Of a stretch of DNA of 64,000 bases, positions 19,755 through 28,570 are shown one piece after another (within the stretch, counting starts at the first letter, position 1; each line of letters begins with the position of its first letter). The notes beneath the pieces are model-generated. The model saw only the letters and a list, made by a program, of their open reading frames with translations, made no database searches and had not been told where the DNA came from. Made by a program: the position numbers and the translations under genes. The stretch spans positions 1 through 64,000 of the forward strand of contig NZ_CP009355.1 of the NCBI RefSeq assembly GCF_000772105.1. Direction: 5' to 3'. The stretch is from Vibrio tubiashii ATCC 19109 (GTDB lineage Bacteria; Pseudomonadota; Gammaproteobacteria; Enterobacterales; Vibrionaceae).

Positions 19755-20030
19755 TTACCTTCTCTGACACGAAGTACACCCGCGACATGCCGAGCGGGTG
19801 TGCTTATCTAAACGGCTCCGTTGCACCTTACAATAGGCATTTTTAAGCGCTCGTCTACCCGCAAACCAATCCTCAGGTTTTTCTAGAATTAAGTAGCCGT
19901 TAAACCGCTTGACTAGCACAGTTCGATACTCGTCAATGAACTTACTGTCGTAACCTATTTCAAAGTAATCTAACGCTTGCTCAATAGACGTGAAGCTAGC
20001 AATTTTCTTCTGCAGTTCGTTTTGACTCAT
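19755..20030 (-). CDS. NifW-like small protein
   Basis: This is a 91-residue basic protein. Its pattern of helices and key residues (SIEQALDYFEIGYDSKFIDE, then LVKRFNGYL, then LKNAYCKV) resembles the nitrogenase-stabilising NifW family, in which an acidic segment is followed by an RF-x-YL motif and a terminal AY helix. No nitrogen-fixation gene is present in the window, so the role is likely different. The C-terminal tail is cysteine-rich (CRGCTSCQRR) and could bind metal. It is 5 nt downstream of the exonuclease gene, so they may be co-transcribed. A hairpin (ACACCCGC/GCGGGTGT at 19776-19801) lies within its 3' end. Confidence 0.7.
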   Translation of the reverse strand: MSQNELQKKIASFTSIEQALDYFEIGYDSKFIDEYRTVLVKRFNGYLILEKPEDWFAGRRALKNAYCKVQRSRLDKHTRSACRGCTSCQRR

Positions 20031-20035
20031 ACTTA

Positions 20036-20647
20036 TTACGTATACTGACTCAGTAGCTTTCCAACCGCATGTTTACTGGTTTTGCTGATTTTCTGCATCA
20101 GTTCAAACGAAGGTTGGTGAATACCTTGTTGTTCCATTTCATCAATCATCATTAGCCACAATTTTGCTGTCATTTGCGAGTCGGCTAAAGCGCGGTGAAA
20201 CACGCCATCATTGTCAATATTTTTGAAACGCACTAAGTCACCCAGTTTATGGCTTGGTGCTTCCTGATTCAGTCTACGAGAAACCAATAGCGAACAAGCA
20301 AAGTGACCTTGGTAGGAAAGACCGATACGCTCTAGTTCTCCGTCCAAAAAACGTTTATCGAACGAAGCATTATGAGCAACTAGGTTGTCGTCAGCGATAA
20401 AGTCACAGAACTCTGCCATCACCTCTTCACAGCTTGGCGCACCTGCCAACATATTGTTGTTAATACCTGTGTAACCCTCAATAAAGGAGCTGACTCGAAA
20501 GCCCGGATTCATCAGTTGCTGAAAGGTATCCACTACCTCGCCGTTAACGAGTTTTACTGCACCAATTTCAATGGCGCGATCGCCCATATTTGGCGATAAG
20601 CCAGTGGTCTCAAAATCGAGCACAATAACGGAATTTGCTGATGACAT
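20036..20647 (-). CDS. DEDDh-family 3'-5' exonuclease (DnaQ-like)
   Basis: This 203-residue exonuclease has all three Exo motifs of the DnaQ family: LDFETTGLS (D and E metal ligands), [10 protein letters not shown] and [11 protein letters not shown] (the His-Asp pair of the DEDDh class). It lacks a polymerase-binding tail, so it is a stand-alone exonuclease, possibly for DNA repair or small nucleic acids. The frame is open upstream to a TTG, but the ATG at 20647 sits 7 nt after GGAG and is the likely start. Confidence 0.9.
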   Translation of the reverse strand: MSSANSVIVLDFETTGLSPNMGDRAIEIGAVKLVNGEVVDTFQQLMNPGFRVSSFIEGYTGINNNMLAGAPSCEEVMAEFCDFIADDNLVAHNASFDKRFLDGELERIGLSYQGHFACSLLVSRRLNQEAPSHKLGDLVRFKNIDNDGVFHRALADSQMTAKLWLMMIDEMEQQGIHQPSFELMQKISKTSKHAVGKLLSQYT

Positions 20648-20797
20648 AAAAGGCTCCAAAGGGTAAATATGCGGTGCGTAAATAAGCGAGAGTTTAGCTA
20701 AAACAGCGTGTTGATGAAGACGCTTCAGCGGCGAGCCTGATTATAAGTTTCTTAAACCTGTCGGTAAAGATTCCGCTTACCGCTAATTTGGTCGGAA

Positions 20798-21697
20798 CTA
20801 AGACTTGAGTGTGCTTTGCCATTCACTGAGCGTTTTTATGTGCTCAGGGCCTATTCCGCAGCAGCCTCCGATGATCGTCGCGCCACTCTCAAACCACGCC
20901 TTACTGTATTCAAGATAATCTTGTGGCGTTAGATCTCTCATCGCTTGAATGGTGTCATTGGCTTCATGTTCATTACCGATTGGGGTGAAGTTGTTGGCGT
21001 AGACGCCAATCTCGATTGAGCACCCAAGCTCATCAAGAACTTGTTTCGCTTCGGTCACCGCGTTAGCCATGACCTCGGGAACTGAACAATTAAAAAAGAC
21101 GCCGTCGCCACCTGCTTCACAAACGCGTGTTGTTGCCTCTCGCGCCGATTGACCAGAGCGCAATTGAGCAGGCTCACTAGTGGTATCCGCAAGAGTAAAA
21201 GCGTAATAGCTCGCTTTATCTGTCTGAGATAGAACCGATATAATAGCGTTGAGTTCTTCCAAACTTGAGATGGTTTCCGCTAGCCAGATATCTACGTATT
21301 TATCTTGTGCCTGATAGAGTAGGTTAAAGATCTGCTTTGCCTCTGCTGGACGAAACAAATCAGGTCGGTAGCTGCCAAAGGCGGGTGGTAGAGCGCCCGC
21401 TACTTGTACGGCATGTGAGGCTTTGTCTGCTGATAGTCTGGCTATTTTGGCTGCTTTTGCAGCGAGATTCGCTCCTTCAGCGTTGAACCGCTCTTGCCCG
21501 AGATGAAACGGAACACAGGCGTAACTGTTAGTGGTAATGATTTGAGCGCCAGCATCAATGAAGCTGGTGTGGGCAAGCTCTACGTATTGCGGTGATTCAA
21601 TCAGAGCCTGAGCGCTCCACAGAGGTTGAGAAAAAGGCGCGCCCATTCGCTTGAGCTCGCGTCCCATTCCTCCATCTAAAATAGTCAGTCTTTTCAT
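20798..21697 (-). CDS. Homocysteine S-methyltransferase family protein
   Basis: This protein of about 299 residues has the zinc-dependent Hcy-binding fold. The N-terminal ILDGGMGREL, the first Cys in FNCSVPEV and the C-terminal Cys pair in GGCCGIGPEH are the zinc ligands of this family. Members methylate homocysteine from S-methylmethionine or betaine, or act on related selenium compounds; the methyl donor cannot be told from sequence. I chose the start MKRLTILDGG; a longer ATG start at 21742 adds 15 residues. Neither start has a strong ribosome site. Confidence 0.88.
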   Translation of the reverse strand: MKRLTILDGGMGRELKRMGAPFSQPLWSAQALIESPQYVELAHTSFIDAGAQIITTNSYACVPFHLGQERFNAEGANLAAKAAKIARLSADKASHAVQVAGALPPAFGSYRPDLFRPAEAKQIFNLLYQAQDKYVDIWLAETISSLEELNAIISVLSQTDKASYYAFTLADTTSEPAQLRSGQSAREATTRVCEAGGDGVFFNCSVPEVMANAVTEAKQVLDELGCSIEIGVYANNFTPIGNEHEANDTIQAMRDLTPQDYLEYSKAWFESGATIIGGCCGIGPEHIKTLSEWQSTLKS

Positions 21698-21829
21698 TAT
21701 GTCGATATTTGTTTCTATGACTCTTCGCTGATAGTTAACCATCTTGGTTTAGATATCAATGACCAAATTCATCGACAATAAGTCTGGCATATTGGTTAGG
21801 GGAACTAGTGTTTCTTTGTCACAATGATT

Positions 21830-22984
21830 CTAACGGTTTTCAGACAGCTTCAAGATGGCAAAATGTTCACAGTGATTGAACGTGGCAAATGCTTGAAGCT
21901 CTTCGTCTAATGCGGTTAAAAATGCCGCTTTATCCTTTATTGAAGGCTCGGTGAACAGGTGAAGTACGTTTAGCACAGACTTATTCTTATCAACCTTGCA
22001 GTCTGCCCGCGCGACTAATTTGCCATCCCATAAAATCGGTAAACAGAAATATCCAAATTGCCTTTTAGCTTGGGGGACGTAGCATTCAATCAGATAGTCA
22101 AAGTTGAATACAGTATTGGCACGTTTTCTTTGAATAAGCAGATTATCAAACGGAGAGAGTATCTTTGCCCGTTTTCGATTGATGCGTTTGTCGAGCAACT
22201 GAAGTGCTTCGCTTTCTACCACATACTCGCCTTCACCTATTTTTATCTGCTCAATTTCGCCACTCTCTATTAAATCATGTAGCGCTTGTTTCACATGCTG
22301 TTTGACGTCTTTAAGCTGGTAGGTCATCTCCGCGAGAGTACCAAAGCTGTGTGCTTTGAGGTAACTCATGACAAGAAATCGCGCGTGTTCTTGAGGCGTT
22401 GGCATGGAAGTATCGACGCTAGTGGGTAACACGCGTGAAGTTAAGTCATAGACTTTGTGAAACCCTCTTCGCTCAGCAATCATTAGATCGCCCTGCATGT
22501 ATAGGTTTTCTAAGGCTTGCTTAGTCGGCTTGGTATGCCACCCATCCGTTTTATGGGCTTTTGACTCAAAGTCTTTTGCCATCAGTGGGCCTTCGGACTC
22601 GATGCGCTTAAGAACATCGCTCATCAATTGACGGTCATTGCAGTACCAGTGTTTTTGCTGACCGGATTTGATCGCCGCCTTTCGCGGTAAACTGTAGCGA
22701 AAGTTGCTCATAGGTAGATAAGCGGCGGCGTGAGACCAGTATTCAAAGACTTTGCGGTCAGCGACAAGCTGATCAAGGTGCTTGGGTTGATAGCTTGGGT
22801 TACGACTCCAAAGTGTATGGTGATGGGCTCTTTGAACAACGGAAATCGTATCTATCTGCACATACCCTAGTTGCTCGAAAGCGTTGAGTGTTTTGCTGTA
22901 AGCACTGCCTTTTGACTTTCCTACGGGAAGCCCTTGGGCGATGAGGGCAAGCTTTTGTGCTTGAGATAGAGAGAGTGACTTCAT
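21830..22984 (-). CDS. YcaQ/AlkX-type winged-helix DNA glycosylase
   Basis: This 384-residue protein belongs to the HTH_42/AlkZ-like family of DNA glycosylases that unhook interstrand crosslinks or remove alkylated bases. The catalytic Q-x-D form is visible near residues 38-42 (YVQIDTISVVQRAHHHTLW), which fits the YcaQ/AlkX subgroup (E. coli YcaQ, about 410 residues) more than the Q-x-Q AlkZ subgroup. Its start overlaps the stop of the MFS gene by 4 nt (ATGA), so the two are translationally coupled. Pairing with an efflux pump suggests protection against a DNA-damaging compound; that is inference. Confidence 0.85.
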   Translation of the reverse strand: MKSLSLSQAQKLALIAQGLPVGKSKGSAYSKTLNAFEQLGYVQIDTISVVQRAHHHTLWSRNPSYQPKHLDQLVADRKVFEYWSHAAAYLPMSNFRYSLPRKAAIKSGQQKHWYCNDRQLMSDVLKRIESEGPLMAKDFESKAHKTDGWHTKPTKQALENLYMQGDLMIAERRGFHKVYDLTSRVLPTSVDTSMPTPQEHARFLVMSYLKAHSFGTLAEMTYQLKDVKQHVKQALHDLIESGEIEQIKIGEGEYVVESEALQLLDKRINRKRAKILSPFDNLLIQRKRANTVFNFDYLIECYVPQAKRQFGYFCLPILWDGKLVARADCKVDKNKSVLNVLHLFTEPSIKDKAAFLTALDEELQAFATFNHCEHFAILKLSENR

Positions 22985-24186
22985 GTTGTGATGCTTTTTC
23001 CTTGTTGCTCCATGGACTGCACCGCATTAAAGCCGCGCAAGATATTCCCTAGGGTAATCACCGCAAAAATCACGATAACAATCGATAAATGCCATGCCTG
23101 ACTTAAACCAAATTGAACCAGCGCCATACTGACAATCGAAGAAACGATCATTTGCCCACCCCCAGACATTGCCGCTGCTGCTCCTGCCTGTTTTTTGTAT
23201 GGTTGCATGACCATAGCTTGGGCACAAGGGAGCGCAATCCCGTTTCCGAGAATCATTAGCAATTGGCCGATCATCAGATACAGAGGCTCAAGCGGACAAA
23301 CGAAAAACCACAGTGCAGAGCTTAAATGCAGTATCGGCGTAAAAAGCAGTAATTTTCTGCTGCCAATCATAGGTCTGACACGGTTGCAGATACTGGTACC
23401 GGTAATCATCCCCAGTGCGGGAATGATCGCCCATAGTGCGTATGCGTCTGATGTCATGCCGATCTGGTCTTGCATGATAAAAGGCATGATGGAGACAGTG
23501 GTAATCATCAAACTAAAGTTAAGCCAACCTATGCTGGCAAAGCTCATGAAATAGCGCGATGTTAGTAACTGTTTATATTGCTGTACCATCTGTTTTGGTG
23601 ACGGAATCTTGTTGGTCGCTGAGAGCGTTTCATCAAATCTGAAAGCGAGTAGTCCCCAGGCTATAGCGACATAACCAAGTAAAGAAACGAACACCATCGA
23701 CCAGCCAAAGTGGTAGTTAATGAACCCACCGATAACAGGCGCAACCAATGGAGTAATGGAAGCGGCCATGGCGATGTAGGATAGGGCGACAGGTAACTGG
23801 GCACCACTGTATCTGTCTCTAGTTGATGCTCTAGCGAGTACTGCGCAGCAGCCCGTACCTAACCCTTGCAGAAAGCGCCCTAATATCATGCCATTGAAGG
23901 AATCTTTCAACACAATGATCACCATCAGACCTGAAAGGGCGATCAGTAATCCGGTAAGCAGTACTTTTTTACGCCCCAGAGCATCGGAAATTGGACCGTA
24001 GATAAATTGTGAGGGACCAAAGCCTAGTAAGTACACACTGACTAGAAGCTGTGCTTGATCGAGCGAGATAGAAAAGTCTTTCGCGATCCATGGCAGCGAT
24101 GGGAAAACCAACCCCATGCTGAGCTGACCAATACTGATGATTAAACACGCCAGTAAGATGGTTCGAAATTGAATGGGTTTACTCAT
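22981..24186 (-). CDS. MFS drug-efflux transporter (Bcr/CflA-like)
   Basis: This 401-residue major facilitator protein has about 12 hydrophobic segments. The loop motif after TM2 reads GPISDALGRKKVLLTG, and the motif C-type segment of drug antiporters is seen in TM5 (PLVAPVIGGFI). The Bcr/CflA group exports antibiotics such as bicyclomycin and chloramphenicol; the substrate here is not known. It is the middle gene of a coupled operon: it overlaps the recombinase stop by 1 nt upstream and the glycosylase start by 4 nt downstream. Confidence 0.88.
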   Translation of the reverse strand: MSKPIQFRTILLACLIISIGQLSMGLVFPSLPWIAKDFSISLDQAQLLVSVYLLGFGPSQFIYGPISDALGRKKVLLTGLLIALSGLMVIIVLKDSFNGMILGRFLQGLGTGCCAVLARASTRDRYSGAQLPVALSYIAMAASITPLVAPVIGGFINYHFGWSMVFVSLLGYVAIAWGLLAFRFDETLSATNKIPSPKQMVQQYKQLLTSRYFMSFASIGWLNFSLMITTVSIMPFIMQDQIGMTSDAYALWAIIPALGMITGTSICNRVRPMIGSRKLLLFTPILHLSSALWFFVCPLEPLYLMIGQLLMILGNGIALPCAQAMVMQPYKKQAGAAAAMSGGGQMIVSSIVSMALVQFGLSQAWHLSIVIVIFAVITLGNILRGFNAVQSMEQQGKSITT

Positions 24187-24827
24187 TACACCTCACCAGA
24201 TGGATCGCCATGATGACCGCGACGACGTAAACAACCTTCTTGGTCGAGTTTATTGAGTTTGGCTTTGACCCGTTTGACGGTGGATAGGCTAACATCGCAG
24301 GCAGTGGCGACACTTTGCATCGTCTCACCTTCAAGAAGCAAAGACTTGATCTGCTGATGCTTGTGTTTGTCGGCAGGTCGACCACGAAACTTCTCTTTCC
24401 AGCGCTCGGGATCTCCCTTTAACTCTTCTCGACCTAACTCAGCAGCAAATAGCCGGTGTTGGATTTGAACTTTCGCGTAACCAGACAGCAAACTGAGCAT
24501 TGATTGAGTGTGAGTGCAGCCGCTTTGCAGAGTTAATGGTTCGCACAGGGTTTTGATGGTTAGCCCTTTATCAAGCAGTGCTTCTAGCGTGTTTCTGGCC
24601 TGAGAAAAGTCGCGACCAAAAACCGTTAACCACCAGATGTATAGGGTGTCGCCGGGCTTGACCTTTTCAAGTAACAGCTTGAAACCAGGGCGCTCCAATG
24701 GCGGTACATTACCACGGACTTTATCTTCAATGTGTTCACTCTCTGCAGCAGCACTTTGAAGTAATTCTAGGTGTTCAGTATAGGCTCGGTTTTTGGGAGA
24801 AAAACGCGTGTAGATGTAAGTGGTCAT
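24186..24827 (-). CDS. Serine recombinase (resolvase/invertase family)
   Basis: This 213-residue protein starts MTTYIYTRFSPKN, with the catalytic serine (S10) in the RFS motif. It has the resolvase core (to about residue 140) and a C-terminal helix-turn-helix (SVATACDVSLSTVKRVKAK), giving the DNA-invertase/resolvase layout. An in-frame ATG at 24848 would add 7 residues. It is the first gene of the operon with the MFS pump and glycosylase. A perfect 11-bp inverted repeat lies directly upstream and could be its recombination or operator site. No transposase or other mobile-element gene is seen nearby. Confidence 0.87.
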   Translation of the reverse strand: MTTYIYTRFSPKNRAYTEHLELLQSAAAESEHIEDKVRGNVPPLERPGFKLLLEKVKPGDTLYIWWLTVFGRDFSQARNTLEALLDKGLTIKTLCEPLTLQSGCTHTQSMLSLLSGYAKVQIQHRLFAAELGREELKGDPERWKEKFRGRPADKHKHQQIKSLLLEGETMQSVATACDVSLSTVKRVKAKLNKLDQEGCLRRRGHHGDPSGEV

Positions 24828-24840
24828 AGTCAGCTTATCA

Positions 24841-24908
24841 TGGTTCATTTGATGTAATGGCTCATAATGTAGTGTGGTTCATATTTACAGTCAACACCAA
24901 ATGAACCA
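24841..24908. repeat. Inverted repeat plus third half-site upstream of the serine recombinase
   Basis: TGGTTCATTTG (24841-24851) and its exact reverse complement CAAATGAACCA (24898-24908) are 46 bp apart. A third, direct copy of the core, TGGTTCATAT, lies between them at 24875-24884. The first arm overlaps the alternative recombinase start. Such spacing suits a regulatory operator or a resolvase binding site; which of these is not decided by sequence. Confidence 0.7.
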
Positions 24909-25087
24909 ATCCTTAAAATTTGCCCCTGAGTGAAATTTTTCTGCGGACTATCCTATCTTTATCAATGTAGCGTATGAAATGGGTGCGAATCATAAACTTA
25001 CTAACCCAATCGTTGCTGCAGAAAATAACACTCAGTTAACACGCCAGTTGCGTGTTGTTTTTAGGTAAGGGCAGTTCGGGGCGAGTT

Positions 25088-25690
25088 ATGACAGAGTTAG
25101 CGGTGACAATAGAAGCTTGGCTGTTTCAAGACAATGTCTCTGTGACGATGCTATTTATTGGCATCGTTTTACTCTCTTACCTATTAGAAGACCTAGCGAT
25201 AGTGACCGCAGCGACCTTAGCGGTTGAGCACTTGATGCCAACCTCTGTTGCCCTGATGGCGATATTTGTCGGTATCAGCACCGGTGATCTTGGCCTTTAC
25301 TTGATGGGCAAGGCGGCGCAAAAAGTGCGTTTTCTTCGGTATCGTTTGTTCCGTTATCAGCGAGCAAGGAGTATGCAGCGTAAGCTTCATCAACAAGCGT
25401 TTATGACCTTGTTTATCGTGCGTTTTATTCCTGGTCTCAGAACGATTGGTTTCACATTGAGTGGTTTTCTAGATGTGCCAAAAATCAAATTCTTTATTGC
25501 AGTCTTGACGGCGACGGGCCTGTGGACAGCGTTGGTTTTTGGCTCCTTCTTCCAACTTGGCAACGCGCAATGGCTTCAAGATAGTCAAGTGAGCTGGCTA
25601 CTTATTCCACTGGGTTTGTGCCTGATGTTGCTGCTAAACAAACTGATTACTAAAACACTTTTAAGGGATGCGTATGACACAGCTCGCTAA
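25088..25690 (+). CDS. DedA-family membrane protein
   Basis: This 200-residue inner-membrane protein of the DedA/SNARE-associated family includes the hallmark VRFIPGLRTIGF. Related proteins act as phospholipid or undecaprenyl-phosphate flippases or affect envelope homeostasis. Several hydrophobic segments are present. A GTG further upstream (25052) is open, but the ATG at 25088 with GGGGCGAG before it is preferred. The gene overlaps the next one by 17 nt and heads a seven-gene same-strand run. Confidence 0.85.
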   Translation: MTELAVTIEAWLFQDNVSVTMLFIGIVLLSYLLEDLAIVTAATLAVEHLMPTSVALMAIFVGISTGDLGLYLMGKAAQKVRFLRYRLFRYQRARSMQRKLHQQAFMTLFIVRFIPGLRTIGFTLSGFLDVPKIKFFIAVLTATGLWTALVFGSFFQLGNAQWLQDSQVSWLLIPLGLCLMLLLNKLITKTLLRDAYDTAR

Positions 25691-26804
25691 CGTTGAAATG
25701 ATTCCACAGGGAATGGTCAATGCGGGTATGCCCGTACTCCAAGAGCCTAAACGAGTAATTTCTCCGTTTGAATTCTTGCCTGCTTGGTTTTTCTACACAC
25801 CCGTTGTGCTGCAAAGTGCGGCGTTGAGTGTCGTCCATCGAGATTGGGCACTGCCATTGATCGCCAATCCAGCCATCAAATTGAGTGGCATGGTCGGGGA
25901 GTCAAAGCACGACATTTTCACTTCTGCGGGTAAACAAACCAAAGAATGGATTCTTCCATTTATCACTTTGACTAAATCTGAGCAACGTACTCAAGACTTA
26001 CTCCGTGATGCTAAAAGCCAACTTGAGAAAGCAGAGTTGACGTACCCGTTAGTGGCAAAGCCTGATCTGGGTTGCCGTGGGGTTGGAGTGAAACTTATTC
26101 ATTCGGACGAGCAACTGCAAAATTATATTGAAACCTTTCCTGTTTCTGGTCGTTTCTTATTGCAAGAGAAGTCGCAGTACAGTGCGGAAGCTGGCGTGTT
26201 CTATGTCCGGCAGCCTGGAGAGTCGCGCGGGAAAATCATCTCTATCACTTTGAAGTATTCCCCAAGGGTGGTTGGAGATGGTCATTCTTCCCTGAAAGAG
26301 CTAATCGAAAAGTGTCCAAGAGCAGGCAAACTTCAGCATCTTTATCTTCCTCGTCATAGTGAACATCTCGATCTGGTGGTTGCAGATAAAGACGAGTTTC
26401 AATTGGCATTTGCAGGTAGCCATTCTCGCGGTGCTATTTTCCGCGATGGTAACCATTTCATTACACAAGCGCTGGAAGAGAAGTTAGATCAGATTCTCGG
26501 CGACTTTGAAGGCTTCCACTATGGTCGTCTCGATATCAAGTTCCAAGACATCCAAACCCTAATGAATGGTGAGTGTTTCGATATCTTGGAAATCAATGGG
26601 GCGAGCAGCGAAGCTGCGCATATTTGGGATAGCGATACACCGCTAAGCGATATCTTTACTACGCTTTTAAAACAGTATCGTTTGCTTTACCAGATTGGCT
26701 CTAAGCATAAAAAACAAGGCTACAAAACCCCGACATTGGGTGCATTACTGCAAGCTTGGCGGGAAGAGAAACTCTTAACTCAGCTTTATCCAATGACCGA
26801 TTAA
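25674..26804 (+). CDS. ATP-grasp domain protein of unknown substrate
   Basis: This 376-residue protein has an ATP-grasp-like core: a lysine-containing segment YPLVAKPDLGCRGVGVKLI (about 124-142) as nucleotide-binding loop, SRFLLQ-type strand sequences, and C-terminal metal-site residues in GRLDIKF and ILEINGA. ATP-grasp enzymes join a carboxylate to an amine or thiol, as in D-Ala-D-Ala ligase; the substrate here is not recognised. It starts inside the DedA gene. AAGGG precedes the ATG at 25674 by 7 nt, which favours it over the ATG two codons earlier. The C-terminal 40 residues look unrelated to the catalytic core. Confidence 0.75.
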   Translation: MTQLANVEMIPQGMVNAGMPVLQEPKRVISPFEFLPAWFFYTPVVLQSAALSVVHRDWALPLIANPAIKLSGMVGESKHDIFTSAGKQTKEWILPFITLTKSEQRTQDLLRDAKSQLEKAELTYPLVAKPDLGCRGVGVKLIHSDEQLQNYIETFPVSGRFLLQEKSQYSAEAGVFYVRQPGESRGKIISITLKYSPRVVGDGHSSLKELIEKCPRAGKLQHLYLPRHSEHLDLVVADKDEFQLAFAGSHSRGAIFRDGNHFITQALEEKLDQILGDFEGFHYGRLDIKFQDIQTLMNGECFDILEINGASSEAAHIWDSDTPLSDIFTTLLKQYRLLYQIGSKHKKQGYKTPTLGALLQAWREEKLLTQLYPMTD

Positions 26805-26827
26805 CCGCCGCGCTTAGGAAGAAAAAC

Positions 26828-27376
26828 ATGAAAAATGTAATGACACGCTTAGCGACAAATGCTCAGACGCGCCCTTCCCAAGCAGTGGTGGGGTGCATTG
26901 AAACACTCAATCAAGGTTACGAGTTTTTAGAAACGCTCAGTCAGGAAGATTATGTCTTTATTGCTCAACCGCATGTGAGTAGTTCGATAGGTGAGCACTT
27001 TCGTCACTGGCTTGATTTGTTTCACGCCATCAAGCTTGATCCGCTCAAAATCGACTACAACGTTCGCCGCCGCGGGCACGCGGTAGAAAGAAGCTTAGAC
27101 GTCGCCAAGCAGGAAATCAGAGAGCTGGTCGAGTGGCTGTTTGAATTACCGTCCAATGAACTTCACCAAGCCGTCAGCGTTGAAACGGAAGTCATGTTGT
27201 CGCAAACCCATGTCGAGGAAGTCTCTTCAACATTCGTTCGTGAGCTGACGTTCGCTGCGCTACATGCTACCCATCATTTTGCGATGGCTAAAGTCGTTGC
27301 CTCTTTGCGTGGTGTCGACTCTGACAGCCATTTTGGCGTCGCGCCCACAACGGCAACTTACCAGAGGGCTCAATAG
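26828..27376 (+). CDS. DinB-like four-helix protein
   Basis: This 182-residue protein resembles the DinB/YfiT-like metal-binding superfamily. Three histidines typical of the site are present in SSSIGEHFRHWLD, and the C-terminal helix has ALHATHHFAMA. Family members are thiol-S-transferase-like or damage-inducible proteins; no function can be given here. I chose MKNVMTRLA at 26828, preceded by AGGAAG. It follows the ATP-grasp gene by 23 nt and precedes the NRDE gene by 2 nt. Confidence 0.75.
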   Translation: MKNVMTRLATNAQTRPSQAVVGCIETLNQGYEFLETLSQEDYVFIAQPHVSSSIGEHFRHWLDLFHAIKLDPLKIDYNVRRRGHAVERSLDVAKQEIRELVEWLFELPSNELHQAVSVETEVMLSQTHVEEVSSTFVRELTFAALHATHHFAMAKVVASLRGVDSDSHFGVAPTTATYQRAQ

Positions 27377-27378
27377 GT

Positions 27379-28125
27379 ATGTGTACATTATCTTGGGTTT
27401 ATCATGGCAATAATCACTATGAAGTTTACTTTAATCGAGATGAGCAACGTTCTCGCCTGCCTGCACTTGAGCCACAAAGTGTTCTGATTGACGGTGTTCA
27501 TTGTCTGATGCCGATTGATCCTGTTGGTGGTGGCAGTTGGATTTCAACCAATGAACATGGTGTCACCGTCTGCCTGCTCAACTTTTATCAAGGCATGACG
27601 CCAAATGGAGAGTTAACCAGTCGAGGTCTTATCATAAAACGTCTAGCGAGCAGTTGTTCGAGTCAGACTGTCGATAGCCGCCTGTTGGATATGGATTTAA
27701 GCTCGTTTGCCCCTTTTACCGTCGTCTCTTTTGACACCAGACGCACCGCCAATGAAACCGTACTTTGGACTTGGGATGGCGAGCAACTAAGACGTTCTCA
27801 TGCTTTTGCCCCAATTGTGTCTGCAGCGATGCACTTTGAAGAGGCGCGTCAGTATCGCCTCAAACTGTTTAATGAGTTGATCACTACCATGCCTGATCAA
27901 GAAGTGGGTCGTCTGTTTCATCAAACCTACGACGCAAACTATCCGCATCTTTCACCATTAATGGAAAGAAATGATGCACGCACTGTAAGTTTTACCTCGG
28001 TTGTCGTGTCTTCTTCTAAACAAGAAATGAATTACCAATCTATCGACAATCATCGCAATGTTGATTTTCGCACTAGCCTAAGTTGCCTTAAAAACGACAT
28101 TGTCGAACAAGGAGTTTTCAAATGA
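27379..28125 (+). CDS. NRDE/TANGO2-family protein
   Basis: This 248-residue protein begins with the conserved catalytic-looking MCTLSW and NRDE motif (FNRDEQR) of the TANGO2 family. In eukaryotes TANGO2 is linked to lipid metabolism and heme handling; the bacterial role is not defined. The N-terminal Cys at residue 2 is conserved in Ntn-hydrolase-like members. Its stop overlaps the start of the YHS gene by 4 nt. Confidence 0.82.
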   Translation: MCTLSWVYHGNNHYEVYFNRDEQRSRLPALEPQSVLIDGVHCLMPIDPVGGGSWISTNEHGVTVCLLNFYQGMTPNGELTSRGLIIKRLASSCSSQTVDSRLLDMDLSSFAPFTVVSFDTRRTANETVLWTWDGEQLRRSHAFAPIVSAAMHFEEARQYRLKLFNELITTMPDQEVGRLFHQTYDANYPHLSPLMERNDARTVSFTSVVVSSSKQEMNYQSIDNHRNVDFRTSLSCLKNDIVEQGVFK

Positions 28126-28559
28126 AAAAGTTATTCGCGCTGCTGATCATGTTATTCAGTTTTCCTACCTTTGCTGCGGATGAGATTTATACCGGAATTT
28201 TTAGTAACAAAGCCGTCAGTGGTTATGACACCGTGGCCTATTTTACCCAAGGTAAGCCAGTGAAAGGAGATAGCAAATGGCAAACCGAATATAAAGGCGC
28301 TGACTGGTATTTCTCTTCACAAGAAAATCTCGACAAATTCAAAGCAGACCCAGATGCATACGCACCGCAATACGGTGGTTATTGTGCATGGGCGATTTCA
28401 GCCAAGAATGACTTTGCTTCATCCGATCCGAAGCAGTGGGCAATCGTTGATGGCAAGCTTTACCTTAACTATGACGCAGAAGTTAAAAGCTGGTGGGACG
28501 ATGACCGCGCGGGTCACATCTCTACAGCTGATAAAAACTGGCCGACATTAATCCAATAA
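28122..28559 (+). CDS. Secreted YHS-domain protein
   Basis: This 145-residue protein has an N-terminal signal peptide (MKKLFALLIMLFSFPTFAAD, cleavage after about residue 18). A YHS-domain-like region follows, containing SGYDTVAYFTQGKPVKGD and an aromatic/Cys segment YGGYCAWAIS. YHS domains often bind metals. Its place in the seven-gene run suggests a periplasmic role in the same pathway. It is preceded and followed by tightly spaced genes. Confidence 0.82.
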   Translation: MKKLFALLIMLFSFPTFAADEIYTGIFSNKAVSGYDTVAYFTQGKPVKGDSKWQTEYKGADWYFSSQENLDKFKADPDAYAPQYGGYCAWAISAKNDFASSDPKQWAIVDGKLYLNYDAEVKSWWDDDRAGHISTADKNWPTLIQ

Positions 28560-28570
28560 GGACCGATCCC

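Noticed and set aside
24186..25087. Mobile element or integron carrying the recombinase, MFS and YcaQ genes
   Set aside because: No terminal repeats, transposase or att duplication could be seen at either side; only the inverted repeat upstream of the recombinase is visible.
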